A stretch of 64,000 nt of DNA from Acanthaster planci (taxonomy: Eukaryota; Echinodermata; Asteroidea; Valvatida; Acanthasteridae), in assembly GCF_001949145.1 (NCBI RefSeq), contig NW_019091359.1:3036110-3100109 (forward strand), written 5' to 3'. Numbering within the stretch: the stretch's first letter is position 1; each line of letters opens with the position of its first letter. The notes below the pieces were generated by a model. It did no database searches. It was not told where the DNA came from and saw nothing but the letters and a program-made list of their open reading frames with translations. This document shows positions 1 to 12,652 of the stretch, piece by piece. The translations under genes were made by a program, and so were the position numbers.

Positions 1-2676
1 CATGATAAGTCAGTGAAATCACAGCAGGCAAGCTCCACTCCACCTCTGAAAATGAATTTTAGAACTTCAAGCCTTAATTACATGTACCTGTAGCTCAACC
101 AAATCATACACTCAATCTGTCTCGTATTAAATGGATATAACACCAACTTGTACAGTACACGTTCTAAAGCAGAACTGGGACGCTTATTGAACTAGAGTCT
201 ACGTATTTAGTGAGATATAAAGACGAAGTCAGCAAACGGGTGAGATGTGGAAACTTGCCAAACCATGTGCTCAGAAATGACACATAACAAAACGAAACAT
301 GTAGGAATGTTATAAGCAACCATCTCCCAAACCAAAGTCACCTGCATGTACATATGAGTAGCACACGTACACAGTATCGTACATGTACTGTGCATGTAAA
401 TGGTCAAGAATTATTCATGACACATTCAATTTTTAAGTAAGTCTGTTAATTGGATTCATGGTCATATTTGGAAATCGACATACAGAGGAAGTCCTTCATC
501 AACAGTGAGTAGTATGTGTTCATTTATGTTGGCACAGTCACATCCGTATCACGGATTGCTGTTGCATCTGTCAAGAAAAGTTGGGCAAACACTCGCGTGA
601 CAAAATCAAGTAAGGGATTTACTGAAAGTGCAAATGCCTCTAACCTGCAGCAGACGTAATGCGAATAATTAGCCAGCTCTTTTATCTTTTCAAGTTGTAA
701 TAGGATCCGAGATACATGAAAATAAATCAAGTCAATTGGATTCACAAAGCTTGTACATGACCCAGTAAGGTTGGGAACCTTTCAGGATTCCTGACAGAAA
801 ATGCTGCGAATCACAGCTCAAATCTCTCTCGGTTAAAACCTGCTGTCTCAGATCAAGGCTTTACATCAAACACTGCTCCTTCATGTGTATCACTGTAGTC
901 TAGCATACCAGAAAGAGGTCACCAGGGAAAGACAAACCAGTAGGCCCATTATACTTGCTACAAAATCCAAATTTATTTGCATTCTATGAGTGCACTGTGG
1001 ATAATTTTCTGAAATTTCAAACAACAGGCACAAACAGGGAAAAAAAGAAACAAATTGGCAATCCCTTTTCTTTGATTAAATTGCATGATTGTCATCTAAG
1101 ACGGCTTGAATACAAGGACCTAGCTGTTAAATCTGTTGCTGTCCATTAACATCTTTTGTTGAAGCATCAGAAGTTTCATCCACCCCTACTTTTAATCCAC
1201 ATTTTATTTTTCATCAGAATGGCAATTATGTCGCCAAAAAAATCTCCAATCCTTTCAACAAACACTTCAGTGTCTTCCTACCATGTGAAGACGTAAAAGT
1301 TTGACCACATTCAGTGTAAACTTGCCACAGTTTATGCATTTACTGTCAATCTTTGGGTACCAATAGTATGCTGCCCTCTACTGAGTATGCCGCCCTCTAC
1401 AGTTCTGGCATGCAATCAGATGCTCATTTTACTTGCTTTCATTCTTTATCTAATATGCAAATTTAAGGACCCCCTCCAATAAAAAGGTTGAAATGTCTTG
1501 TGGGCAACTACTTGAAAGTTTGTGGTCCTTTTTACATTTTCATGCACAGGTAAATGGATAAATTTTGTAAAAATAAACATGCTTATTTGACACACAATGA
1601 ACAACTTGTTGAACTTGATATGCAAGTTCAACTTTATATATTTTACTGAACATGCGGGACCTACGTACATGTAAAAGGTAGGAACATGTACGTGTCACTT
1701 TCTGTTTCCAATTGAAATCAGTAACCATGAAAATCTCCATCCTACACACACGTAGCAGCTGTGAAATTACCACAGTAAAACTGAAACAAGTTGCCAACCT
1801 CCGCGAACTAGCCCAGCTGGAAAGCTAATATCTGAACCAATCATCTTTTAGTTTCAATCTGCACATTTTCTATGAGACATCCAAAACAAGGAAGATATAG
1901 GCCCAAATAATATGCACTGTGTTTGCTTACGGTTCATCTCTATTCACATCAGTTAAATGCTTCCGTCATTTTCTCCATGGTCGTAAGTACATGTATATGT
2001 CAATGTATACAAATAGTTGTCAAACTCTGGATGTAATGAGGCAAGTCCATAAAACTCAAGAGTCCAAACTGTACATGTCTATCACACAATAATATGTGAT
2101 GTAAATGTGTTCCTACTGCAGCATTCTGCTTGGACTTATGACTTCAGTAAAAAGCTAGCAACTAGGGAAATTTATCCAGCACTTAAGCAGGTCCTCACAG
2201 CAGTTACCAAATGCTCCGCGAGGAAATAAACGACATCCTTCGACTACATGTACATGTAAGTGTATGCACTCCAGGACAAGCATGCACAGAATACTTCAAG
2301 TACGGTTACCAAGTGTGAATGTTATCGGTATCTACAAGTTGCTGTAAACTGGATGTGTTTTCATTGCTCTTGGATGCAACTTTTGAAGAGGCTACCTTCA
2401 AGGTTGTTTGTCAACATGTCTTTCTAAGGATTTTGAGTAAATCTAACCATTGTTTTTGCCACTATCTGCCACTGGCAGATCAATCAACGGCTAAGCTTGG
2501 AAGTTCAATAACTTCATTATTCTTCGTCACTTTGCAATATTTCTGCAACTCTGAATGGTACCAATGCGTGCCAGATGAGACAAATATCAGACACTTTCAG
2601 CTAGATGTTCCCTCAAAACGGTGGCAGCCCTTAAAAACTCAGTGTATATAGGATATAGGTGTTGTAACAGAGAATC
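1..2676. other. left flank, no convincing gene
   Basis: Apart from the weak minus-strand ORF at 524-745, only short ORFs without splice partners or homology are visible. ACATGTA-type palindromes occur at several places, for example near 355-385 and 2240-2260. Confidence 0.5.
524..745 (-). CDS. weak candidate minus-strand terminal ORF, 73 aa
   Basis: The open frame runs to TAA at 524-526. The predicted peptide is strongly amphipathic-helical (VSRILLQLEKIKELANYSHY, then LLDFVTRVFAQLFLTDA) and looks more protein-like than neighbouring random ORFs. TGCTGCAG at 645-652 (minus sense) could be an acceptor starting a shorter exon. No family is recognised, no poly(A) signal was seen downstream, and no partner exon was found upstream. 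It may be chance. Confidence 0.2.
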   Translation of the reverse strand: MNPIDLIYFHVSRILLQLEKIKELANYSHYVCCRLEAFALSVNPLLDFVTRVFAQLFLTDATAIRDTDVTVPT

Positions 2677-2997
2677 ATGGGCAACCGACTGAGCCAAGCA
2701 TCGTTTTTTTCCTGCAAACACTGTGGCCAGCTGCACCGCCCATGGGGTTGTCCAGCTCAAAGTTCCCAGACGACAAAGGGCCGAACACCATATCGGCCCT
2801 CTCAACCCTCCATCACCTCAGGCACAAACTCAACAGGCATCAAAGAGACCCAGTCGCTTGACGACTTGAATGAGGAAAAGGATGCAAGTGGAGGAGTCGA
2901 GGCAAGTAAGATGACGGTGGTGAGAAGCAGAATTGCAACGTTAGAACGCATCCTGGAAATGCAAGGTATCTTGTCACATAACAGTGCTGATTACTGA
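2677..2997 (+). CDS. candidate small protein, 106 aa, MGNRLS N-terminus
   Basis: The complete ORF has a strong Kozak ATG (A at -3, G at +4) and an in-frame TAA four codons upstream. AATAAA lies at 3109-3114, followed by a T-rich stretch, so it could be a compact single-exon gene. The protein starts MGNRLS, which fits the N-myristoylation pattern (Gly2, Ser6), then SCKHCGQLHRPWGC, a Ser/Thr/Pro/Gln-rich middle, and an amphipathic helix SRIATLERILEMQ near the C-terminus. I do not recognise the family. A GT donor at 2966 after ATGCAAG would leave phase 1, so it may instead be the first coding exon of a spliced gene. A TATATA at 2645 is too close to be a convincing promoter. Confidence 0.45.
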   Translation: MGNRLSQASFFSCKHCGQLHRPWGCPAQSSQTTKGRTPYRPSQPSITSGTNSTGIKETQSLDDLNEEKDASGGVEASKMTVVRSRIATLERILEMQGILSHNSADY

Positions 2998-3108
2998 GGC
3001 GTTCTTTGTTCTAGTATGTGTCTGAGTACATGTACTAGTACTTACAGTATGTTGTCTGCATTTTCACTTGTTGACAAGTTACAATTTCTGTTTTGTCTGT
3101 GAGCAGGG

Positions 3109-3114
3109 AATAAA
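3109..3114 (+). terminator. poly(A) signal AATAAA after the 106-aa ORF
   Basis: A canonical AATAAA lies 112 nt after the stop codon at 2997, with a run of T at 3139-3148 that could serve as the downstream U-rich element. This supports, but does not prove, a transcript ending here. Confidence 0.4.
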
Positions 3115-6100
3115 ATCAACAGTGCAAACAGACTGTTCTTTTTTTTCAAAAGAGCATACAGTAGAATGTAAAGTGATAAACTTAGGCCCGGGTCTTCTCA
3201 AGCAACTGTGCTGAATTTTTGGTTAATGATGATCTAAATCTTGTCATCTTATCATGTTGTCACAGTGTCAACAGGTTTGAAGTCAGAAGTTTGACACCCT
3301 ACCAAAGACTACATCAGAACAAAAAAATAAGGCGCAAACTGTAACTTCAATGAGTTGACAGTTTTTCAGCAAGAATTCCAAACTCAAAAAAACAGGAAAC
3401 TAAAAGGGGAAAAAAACTTTCAATAACAACTTTACCATTCAGAAAAGGAAAGTCATTGTCATTTCAATTTGCCAGCACCTGGTATAAATAATCATTCTCC
3501 AATTATTCACCTTTTTCCCCTAATCCAAACTGCAGTGCATTGACAGCCAACGTCCTCATGGTACAAAAATACAAATGATCCATATAAGGACTCCTTACCA
3601 ATCAACTGTCAACGGAGTCCATGGGTTTGTTTACTAGGGGGCAAGACCCTTAACGCACATTGACTGTCAAGATGTCAGTGTTTTAAACACGCTGCCTTCA
3701 CAAATAAGCAGCTGGAATCTCAGGAATTTTTTCTCTGCAGTTTCAAGATTTTTTACAATGCACTGTTGGCAACAGAAATACATGTACTTGCAGCATTGCC
3801 ATAGTGTCTGTTGTGGGCTGGGACATGACCATCTTTTCCTAGCTTTGAGGCAGGTCAGTATTTTGTGAAAATAGTTCATCTTTCACCATCTTCACTCTAA
3901 CAACGGAAAGGAAAAGTACAGCATTTGTGTTTTCTTTGGGAAATTTACATGTATTTATTTATTCTGATGGTATGCCCAAGGCAACAGTCAAGGAAATATG
4001 AATTTTTGGTCTGGGAGTAGCGTCAACTGATTAAATCTTACACTTGACAAGGGTAAGTTGATGTGTTTTTGATTACAGCCAGTCTTTTTGTCAAATTGGC
4101 ATGTTCAGTAACACTACCGGGAAGTATGACTTCAGTTACATAAGTCTTCAACCAAATTCCACTTTCTTAACCCTACAAGGGACCTTTTTTCACCTTCTCT
4201 TGTGAGGAGCAGATTGACCCCTGACCAAATTTATTTGGTCAGCATGTAAAGCCATCCATTGACGTTTCAATTCAATCCAACAAAGCATTTGTACTGTCAA
4301 ATGGGAAAAGTTGGAAATTGTTGCCTGCATGCACCTGTCTTGGAAAAATGGACTTATCTGAGGAACTGAAACCCATGTCAAACTTTCATTAAACTGACCA
4401 TTCACAATCAATGGAAGAAGTCCAAGAGTCTTGCTGTAATGGTCTCAAGTTCTGCATTGTGACAGAGAAAAATGTGAATTTGTGTCTTCTTCTTTCCCTG
4501 TTCTTTTAAGGCCAGGGATGAGGAAGGATTTCACAACAACCCTAACCCTCAGGGTATGTGTAAAATCACGTTGTAATCAGAAGATTGAAGACCTTAAGGT
4601 TAAAGATCTACATGTATATGCAAGTCTTGTACAATCAGCATTTGTCAGATCCATTCTCAATGGGGTTTTTCCTGCTAGCAAAATTCTGACTTTGCACTGC
4701 TGCTCTGTGAAAAATACTTCCTTTTCTTCGTGTTGTGGATTGCTCCTGTTCAACCTCTTACTGATGTACAAGTACATATTCATGTACTTATGGTACATTG
4801 GGTTTCCCAAAAATATAACTTTTAGATTGCCTGCAATGCCTGCATGTATAAGTGACACTGTACACACTGGCAGCGGAAATGGGGGGGGGGACCAGTGACT
4901 CCCCCACTTTTTTCAACTACGGAGGAGGGGGCACGGCCCCCCTTTTTATGCAGGTCCTATAATAGGATAAGGCTTAATTGATTGGGCTATTACTGGCTAA
5001 TGCCTGATAGTCTCACAAGTTCAAACTGTCCCTTTCTCTTTGAAAATCATTCTGCCGCCGTTGACTGTACATGGTTACATTCTTGCCTATAGATGTAATT
5101 TTAACGTTAACCGGTATGTACGAATACATACATGTGCCAGAATATTTACATGTACATGTGTATGCACCTTGACAGTACGTTTACTTGTAGAAGTAAAGGC
5201 TATATTAATGTTACAGTTGCAAACAACGGTATGTGTTCTCCTAAGTCCATGTACATGTACGGCTACATCACTCTGCCATAAGATGTGCCATAAAATTGAT
5301 TGTGGGTACATGCATTTTGCCTTAAGTACAACTGTATGAATGCGAGTAGCGGTTTTGACACGTTTGAGTACTTCATCAAGACTGCAACTCGTAATCTAAT
5401 ACTTAATGGTAAAACTATAACAAGACTGAACATTACTTTGCTACTACAAGTCGTGAGTATGAGTGTGTGAGTGATATGTACATGTACGTAAGATACAATG
5501 CATTTTATGAGTCTGAGTTTGCTATGAGTATAAGCAATACCTGAGTACAATTACTCACTCTACATACAGTACATGTGGTGCTACCAGTAAAATGGCTGTA
5601 CTGTAGTACCTGTAACATTGAGTTTTAAATTTCACACCGGTAGCTTACAAGTATTTGTAACGACACATTCAATAAGTAAACTGAATAGTGCGAGATCCTT
5701 GACTATGCTCATTATCTGAACCTCATCATAAAACTAATCAAGTCAAACCGAAACTGAAATATCCCACAAAACTTTATTTATGCATAACAAATATGAAAAC
5801 TGAAACAACTACCTCAAGCTTCTATTGCAAGCTATGGTTTTATCTCAGGAAAAACAAAGATAAAGATAAGCTTATGTATGAAAGAAAGATTGAGTTTAAA
5901 ATGACTGTTAACATACCGAACTGACTCGCACAGGAAGACAGGTACATGTACATTCTTGCTTCGTAGTAGTGAGGCAAATACATGACATTTCACCTGTGGG
6001 GACTGCAAACATTATGAGGACAGAGAAATGTCCCCAGTTGGTCCAGTGTTTGCATGTGCCCAGCATGTGCCACCGTCATTTTACATGTACAGAGTATTTC

Positions 6101-8479
6101 CTTCAACAACTCGTGTTTGCAGAGACAAGTTCTTATTTATGTCATGGAATAAGAACCATATTTTGGAGGACTGATGACAGGTGTGCGCTGCATGAACTTG
6201 GAGAAAATTGAGAAATTTGTCAACAATAGTTGGACTAGCCCAACTGCAGTACTCTTAAATACTGTTCTAGTTATAGTTGGGGCAAATGCTATAGTTGGGG
6301 GGGAAACAGCACCATAGTGTTGGCATCTCCTTGGTATGAGCCGGATTTGGAATTCATACAAACCATTGAGACAAGCAATTTTCAATTTTAACAGCAAATA
6401 CCGTATACAATGCCAACCCTGTACAGGAAATAGCATTAATTGTGGTTACACAACTGTAAAAATACTGTTGTCATGTCAAGTATTCCAATGTTATCAAGTA
6501 CAGTTATCGTACATGTACATTAAATATGTGCTGTATACTGTGAGCGTGTATCCTGTATGTGAACCTTGACAAGACTGCGGTTTCATATCAGCTCTTGCTG
6601 TGAGGTTCCATTTCCCTTTCCTGTTAATTGCATGGTGGCCAAATTGGTGCAGCGTACTCCCAACAGGTGCATTCAACTGTCATGTAAGCTCCAGGAAGAA
6701 CTGTCTGTTGGAAAAACTGTGTAAATGTCCATGTAAAGTTCACGGCTTGTGTATGCAGGTACAAATGATGGAATATTTGGAGAAAACTTGCTTTTAGTGT
6801 CATGATGATGTGCAATCGTGGTTCTTTCAACAAGTACAAGTAATTGGCTATGGTTAGACAAAGCACAGTGCTGGTTGTTTATCTGAAGTCCACCCGATTT
6901 AGGATGGAAAGCAAGCTACCTGCCACACTTGCTAAATGACTGCATGGCAGTGGAATGAACTGGCAGCTGACGTACATCAGGTTCAAGTGTCTTTCTTGAC
7001 ATGGATTTATTTGCCAGCGGGAAAAGGAAGGCAATAACACTTCCTCGGGGATTCTTCGCCTCATGTAAGTTCAGCTCTGCCAGTGCTCATAACCTTGTGT
7101 CTCTCTTATTTTACCTTCAAGATGCTGTACATACATGTACATGTAGTCCAATGACATACGTGTATGTACCAGAACATTTGCAGGTGGCTGGGTGTTTCAT
7201 CAGTATACAAACTCTGCTCAAATGAGGTACATTTGTACATGTATCGTAAATCTGTGCAGTGTTACACTGTAGACTACCGAAGTGTGACATCATACAGAAC
7301 CTATAGGTGCTGTGCAAACAAATGAGGTCGTAGGTATGCATGTTGGTTCACATGCTACCATAGTTCTCACGCTGATACCTTTACACATGTACATGGTGTA
7401 CATGTAGTTATGCACACGTTGTATTCACTTTGGTACTACTGAAATGTTCCGCATTAACATACATGTACATGTACCAGTACTTCCATAGAAGTCAGTGCTA
7501 ACAAAAAGGGGCTTCAGCATTACATATGTAACAGGTACACACTTCAATATCTTTAAAGCAAACCTTCTCTGAAAGTCTCTGAAATCCAAGAGGCAGTTTT
7601 GAGGATTTTGGAGGACTGAGGCTAAATGACCACAAAATGTGGCTGTATGTGAAGGGTGTAGGCCTGCTGTGTCCTTTTCTAAGGTTACAACCTGCCCTTC
7701 ATGCATAGTCCATGCCTTAATCCTCCATATTGCTCCAGGATACCAGCTGCACTGCCTCAACATAATGAGAGGAATTGCAGGAGAATTTTGAAGAATTGAA
7801 GCAGATGTCACTCGTATCCAATTTTCTGATAGAGGCAATTGGAAGATTTTTAAGGACTGATGAAGATGCATCCAAGCCAAAAAAGCCTTGGGTTAGGGTA
7901 AATAAGGCTCATTAAACGTGCTAAGTTTGAGGTCTAAATGTAGGGCAATTCAATTTCCGAGGGTGAATTTTCTCCAACATTTTGTAGACTTTGAGAGTGA
8001 AGCCTACCCATTCAACTTTAAAGCAGTAGTCTAACTTTAGACAAGGATTCACCTGTCAGTAGTCTGGTGGCACAACTATGGACAATGTAAATATTCACGT
8101 TTACATGTATATATATGTACTGGTACAGCAAGGACATGCGGGGTAAATTCTATTTAAATCGAGAAAAAGAATCCAATCAAGGACATCCCAAAGTGGAAAA
8201 CAATAGATATAACAGTGTGAACAAATGAGAACCGATGGAAAGTCCTCAAGTTTTGGACTCTGATACGGAGTACCAGTGAGTCCCATCAAATTTAAGATTA
8301 GCGGTACATGCACATGTACAAGTACCACATGTAAAGAAAGTACAGACGAGCATGACGCCATTATGATTCTCTGATCAGATGTTGCTTTTGTAGAACTGAA
8401 GTGTAAAGAGTAACTGTCGAGCATTGCAGCAAACAGTTGAGGGTATAACCACACACTGAGATCTGGGCCAGTGGTGCAA
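3115..8479. other. non-coding stretch rich in ACATGTA palindromes
   Basis: No gene is supported. A G-run/C-run stretch lies at 4869-4945. The ACATGTACATGTA palindrome is especially dense at 5087-5575 and 7120-7480. A minus-strand ORF at 7425-7880 (151 aa) has no recognisable motif; its DNA contains three related GAGGCAxTT...GGACTGA segments near 7591, 7768 and 7832. Confidence 0.5.
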
Positions 8480-8709
8480 AATTTCATAGAGCTGCTTAAG
8501 CACAAAATTTGCTTAAGCGGGAAAAATTATGCTTAATAAACAAAGGTTACCAGCTCAAACTCTATCTGATTGTCATGCTAACTAAAAAACAGTTAAATAC
8601 AATCCAAAAACAATATACATCACATGGAATTTTGGCTGGTTAACTGATTTATCGAGCAAAGTTTTTTCACGCTTAAGCATATTTTGTGCTTAAGCAGCTC
8701 TATGAAATT
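8480..8709. mobile_element. MITE-like element with 39-bp terminal inverted repeats
   Basis: Positions 8481-8519 and 8670-8708 are inverted repeats that differ at one base. Each arm holds two further GCTTAAGC palindromes (TGCTTAAGCA type). The total is about 230 bp with no coding capacity. A clear target-site duplication was not found. Confidence 0.7.
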
Positions 8710-9725
8710 GCTAAGGGTTAACAAAAGACAGTTAAAGCACCGGTAGATGTACATGGTAGGCCTACACTTCTTGCAGAGTAGACAGCGAGTACATAAATGT
8801 ACCTGTGTTAGGATAAAAAAAGACTGCATACAATCTGTGTACACAATTACCAGCACACATGTACCACGTGATAAATTTGGTAAATTTGAAAATAACCAAG
8901 TTGAACGAAGATCTTTCATCGCACACCTATCACTGCCTGATTGCCTGACATCATGACCAGAAGGCGAAAAAAGGGTCCACAGACCACAAACAATTTAGAG
9001 AAGGACAGTAGAAAAGGAAAGAAAGCAAAAGGTGGATGGTGGATTTGGGGATGTGTACAAGACAGACAAAAATGGAAGCAGAGCATGATGGCCTTATAAA
9101 TGAATCACAATAGGAGGCTGAAGCAGGTAGAGCCATGACAGATGTCTATATGCATTACCAGGAAAATGGACACTGCAAAACATGCTGCCAGTTATTTTTG
9201 TCAATTGATAACCTGCCATCATATCAAAAAGGATGTCATTCGTTTGTTTTAACAGGTCAAGTCTTCAGACAAATGATGTACAGTTGCTTGTAGACATAAG
9301 CCATTCATTAATTCAAAGAAAAAAAAACACAGGTGATGTTTCATGAAGTGTATTTATGGTATTTATAGGAACCGAGGAATTGTACAATTACCTAGGTATC
9401 AGTATCTTGTACACGTATGCAAGCTATTGATACCTAGGTAAATGTTCATTACAATGTTATTCAAGCAAAAGGAAAACAGAATGTGCAGGTTTCTGAAACT
9501 ATTTAGTCTTTTTTCTTGAAGGTCAATTGGCACTGGTAGATCTACAATTAGAATAGACAATTTTTAAAACCTTCATGTGTAAGCACGAAAAAAAAAGAGA
9601 ATTACATGTAAAATGAAGTGCATAGTTTTTCTAGCATGTACAGTACGTGCATTTTAATTTACTATAAAAAAATACCTCCATGGAACCGACATAATACAAA
9701 ATAAAAGTCACCCTTCATGACCGTT

Positions 9726-9793
9726 TGAGCACATGGCAAAGTGGTAATGGCACATGGCTCAAGAATCGAGTTCAATACCTGTCATGGGCATTT
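9726..9793 (+). repeat. possible decayed tRNA-derived SINE head
   Basis: TGGCAAAGTGG (9734-9744) resembles a pol III A box, and GAGTTCAATACC about 30 nt later resembles a B box. The stems do not fold cleanly, so this is not called as a functional tRNA. Confidence 0.25.
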
Positions 9794-9957
9794 TGGAGTT
9801 TTTCTTCTCCAAAGAGTACATACCGTATGTACATGTATATCATCATAGTTGATCATCTTTTTTATGGTTTCAAATGAAATCCTACATCATGTACATTAAA
9901 TTGCAGGATATTTCATTTTTTTGTAATTTATGTTCACATGTGGGCCAAGCTGGGAAT

Positions 9958-10014
9958 AAAACCTAATACTCCTCAGTCCTCCAACAGGTGAAGGATTGAG
10001 GAGTGTTAGGGTTA
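9958..10014. repeat. short imperfect hairpin
   Basis: The sequence near ACCTAATACTCCTCAGTCCT (9960-9980) is the inverse of AGGATTGAGGAGTGTTAGGG (9993-10012) with about four mismatches and a loop of about 12 nt. Confidence 0.55.
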
Positions 10015-11789
10015 AACCCAGGCAGCAGAGGTGGAAGGCAAGGAAAAATTCACTACACCAACTTAACTCCCTAAATTAGGGATCAATTTTCTTAGATCGA
10101 TGCCTGGCTGAATCTTACAGTAATCACCTACCCACTGTAAGTAGCACATCGTGTAAACGGAATCCACATGTAGGGTAAGAGTAGGAATTTTCTATCAGGA
10201 GGAGAATTCGACCAACTGCATACAAAAAGCTACACAGCTGGTCAGATTTCTTGCTTTCCTTACCCTACACGTACATTGTAAATGTGGCTTGAGTAACTCC
10301 AGCCCTAATGCTCATGACATTGGGAAAACGTTGGGCTGAAGTTACCCACATGACAAATCAAGGTCTGACTTGCTGACTCCGAGGTTCATTTAGAATTGAA
10401 CTTGTTGAATAGCTTAAGGCCTAGAACTTTCCAGTAAAACTGTTCCAAATGGAAAGGGTCTAGTTTAAGGCCTACATTGTACACATACCGGTACCTGCAC
10501 AAGACTAGGCCCTAGGGCTTTAATTGGATTGTGGACGGTTTACCACAACTGGACACAACCTCTCCCTGTCACGTAATCTCTATGTTTGAGAGTATTTCTG
10601 CGCCATTGGTGGAGTGATGAATTGTACATGTATCACTAGTATCGGGAAACATCACACCAACCACGCACCGACTTAGGGTTTAGTTTGGGGCGTGGAGCTA
10701 GACATGTCTTCGGTAGCGCCAACAGCGTTACTTTCAGTTAAAGACTTATTTTGGATTGGATGATTTACCTAGCAGCTGATCGAAGAAGAACTTCAGGTGG
10801 ACACCGGAAAGCAGCCATTGCAACCACAAAACCTCGCTGGAGCATGTTTACTCTGTCAGATATTTATCTAGGCCTATCGATATTTCATTTGGTTCCATGG
10901 CATATATGTAGTGTTAGATTACGCGAGTTGCGACAGCATGAAACTGCATACTGCACGCGTCGAGCGGCCGGCTGGACGTTTGTTGTGGATGACGCCCTCT
11001 CTTGCTTGAACAGAAATCTAAAAAAAAAAAAGTTTGCGCTTCGACTGTGCTATGGCTTTGTATGAAAAATGTAACGTTTCTGTTAATATTTTCAACCGTG
11101 ACTGCGATAGTAATCTGCTCATTCGCTGGAATGGAAAAAAAATATTTGATGACATACACGGTAGTACGTAATTCACACAACTGGACATTTGCCAGGGGTG
11201 CGATTTGTAGAAAATAATTTGCTGGGCAGCAATTGTGGAGTCAAATAAATTTTGGGTCAATAGTGAAACGTGACTTTTTGAATGAAACGGAGATCCCCTT
11301 GTCATTGGTAACTGATAAAGCCTGACCTAAGGTCAAGCATAGAAACTACTCAACTTCAAAATTACAAGTTGATTTTGTCCTAGGAATACCATTCTGGAAT
11401 GTTGTTCTGTTATGTTTCTCTTGTTTCGAATTAGGATGCAGGTCAGGGAATAAAGCAACAAGAGTAACTTTATTGTTTTTTTTTTCAGAATTGGAAAGAA
11501 AAACAAATTAGTGTTTTTCGACATTTTAATACTTCCACTTTTAAGCTGTTTTAAGAAGGCACAATATTGATTGAAAATCAGTTTCAAAATAGATGTTGAT
11601 TTTCAAGTCTTTTTGAGATGAGGTTGCATTTTTTCTGTTTTTCTTGATACTGCCTTTATATAATCCTGTTTAAAGTCGCGAGTAATTTATAATTAAAGAA
11701 AAAGGACAGAAAGAAGACAAAAACGATTTTTCGGCCTTTTGTAGGCTTAATATCAAAGCAGGCAAACTTGAAAATTCTAGTACAGAAAC

Positions 11790-12014
11790 ATGACTTCAGA
11801 TCTCCTGGCCGACGGTGTTCAAGCGTTTAATAATGACGTGCTGCTTCATACTTCCGCGTTTGCGTGGGGTACGGCTACGGCCGGCCGGGCGTTAAAGTTC
11901 CGTGAGATGAGGTGTCAAAAGTTGATGGGTAATTCCAACACTCATACTTTTCCCGGGAAGTTGTTCAAAACAACGTTACAGCAAGGAAACAGAACAAGAA
12001 ATAAACGATGCTGA
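11790..12014 (+). other. upstream ORF in the presumptive FGD 5' UTR (74 codons)
   Basis: An ATG with A at -3 opens a 74-codon ORF that ends 34 nt before the FGD start codon. If transcription starts upstream of 11790 it would be a uORF able to reduce initiation at 12049. No similarity to known proteins is apparent, and the transcription start site is not known. Confidence 0.3.
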
Positions 12015-12048
12015 CCAGTTCTCCTTCCACTTCAGCCAAGTGTAAATC

Positions 12049-12652
12049 ATGGCCTCATCGTCACTCCCAGAGAAGACCGAAAGTGTGAATCTCTTGAAAC
12101 AAAAATTTGAGGGAGATATCGCCCCAATCCCACAGACTAGGACAAGAAGCGGGTCTACTCTCTCGCCTCAGCGATACAGTCGTCACGTCGGCTCCTTCAA
12201 GTCGGTTAAGCCCCCTGCACGGCCCTTCGATCAAGCTGCTGGAGGAAGGCCTATTCCACCTATTCCTGGGCGAGCATCTGAGTCCTGTGCTGTAAAACAG
12301 AAGGTGTTTTCGCTGGAAGCAAGGGATTCTGCTGTTGGTAAACATGATAAAAGTGGAGACAAGCCCCACATTGCCACGAATTTGCAAAACCAACCTCATG
12401 TTATGTTCAAAAATGCAGCATCTGCTTCAACGATTCCGCAAGCTCCTATTAAGGGCCTTGGTTCAAAGCCAAGGTTACCTGCTAAGCCAGCCTTGCCTTC
12501 CAAACCTTCCTTGTCTTCCAAGTCGTTTTCTTCCAAATCGAAGCCGTTGTCTCCCAAACCGAAGTCTTCGGTGTATAATATCCGTATGCGGAGTTTCGAA
12601 ACTGTCGTTGAAGCAGAGCCGGTTAATATCAAGAAAAAGAGCATTCAAAAAC
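12049..12652 (+). CDS. FGD: FGD exon 1: start codon and basic proline-rich N-terminus (aa 1-201)
   Basis: The ATG has A at -3 and G at +4, and a TAA sits in frame two codons upstream (12043-12045), so this is a true N-terminus unless an upstream exon splices in. The encoded peptide is basic and rich in Pro, Ser and Lys, with PPIPG and a degenerate run of SKPxLPSK-like repeats near residues 145-180 (about 12470-12570) that is also visible as a ~15-nt DNA repeat. No folded domain is seen. The donor AAAAAC/GTGAGT at 12653 leaves phase 1. Without splicing the frame would stop at 12714. Confidence 0.8.

Larger units (their letters stand above)
8710..11789. other. intergenic / possible promoter region upstream of FGD
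   Basis: No gene is supported. Small hairpins lie at 9389-9440 (13-bp arms containing TACCTAGGTA), 9960-10014 and 10163-10275. A CpG-richer patch at 10600-11000 could be a promoter. A short plus-strand ORF from ATG 10703 (MSSVAPTALLSVKDLFWIG) ends after 19 codons. Confidence 0.4.
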
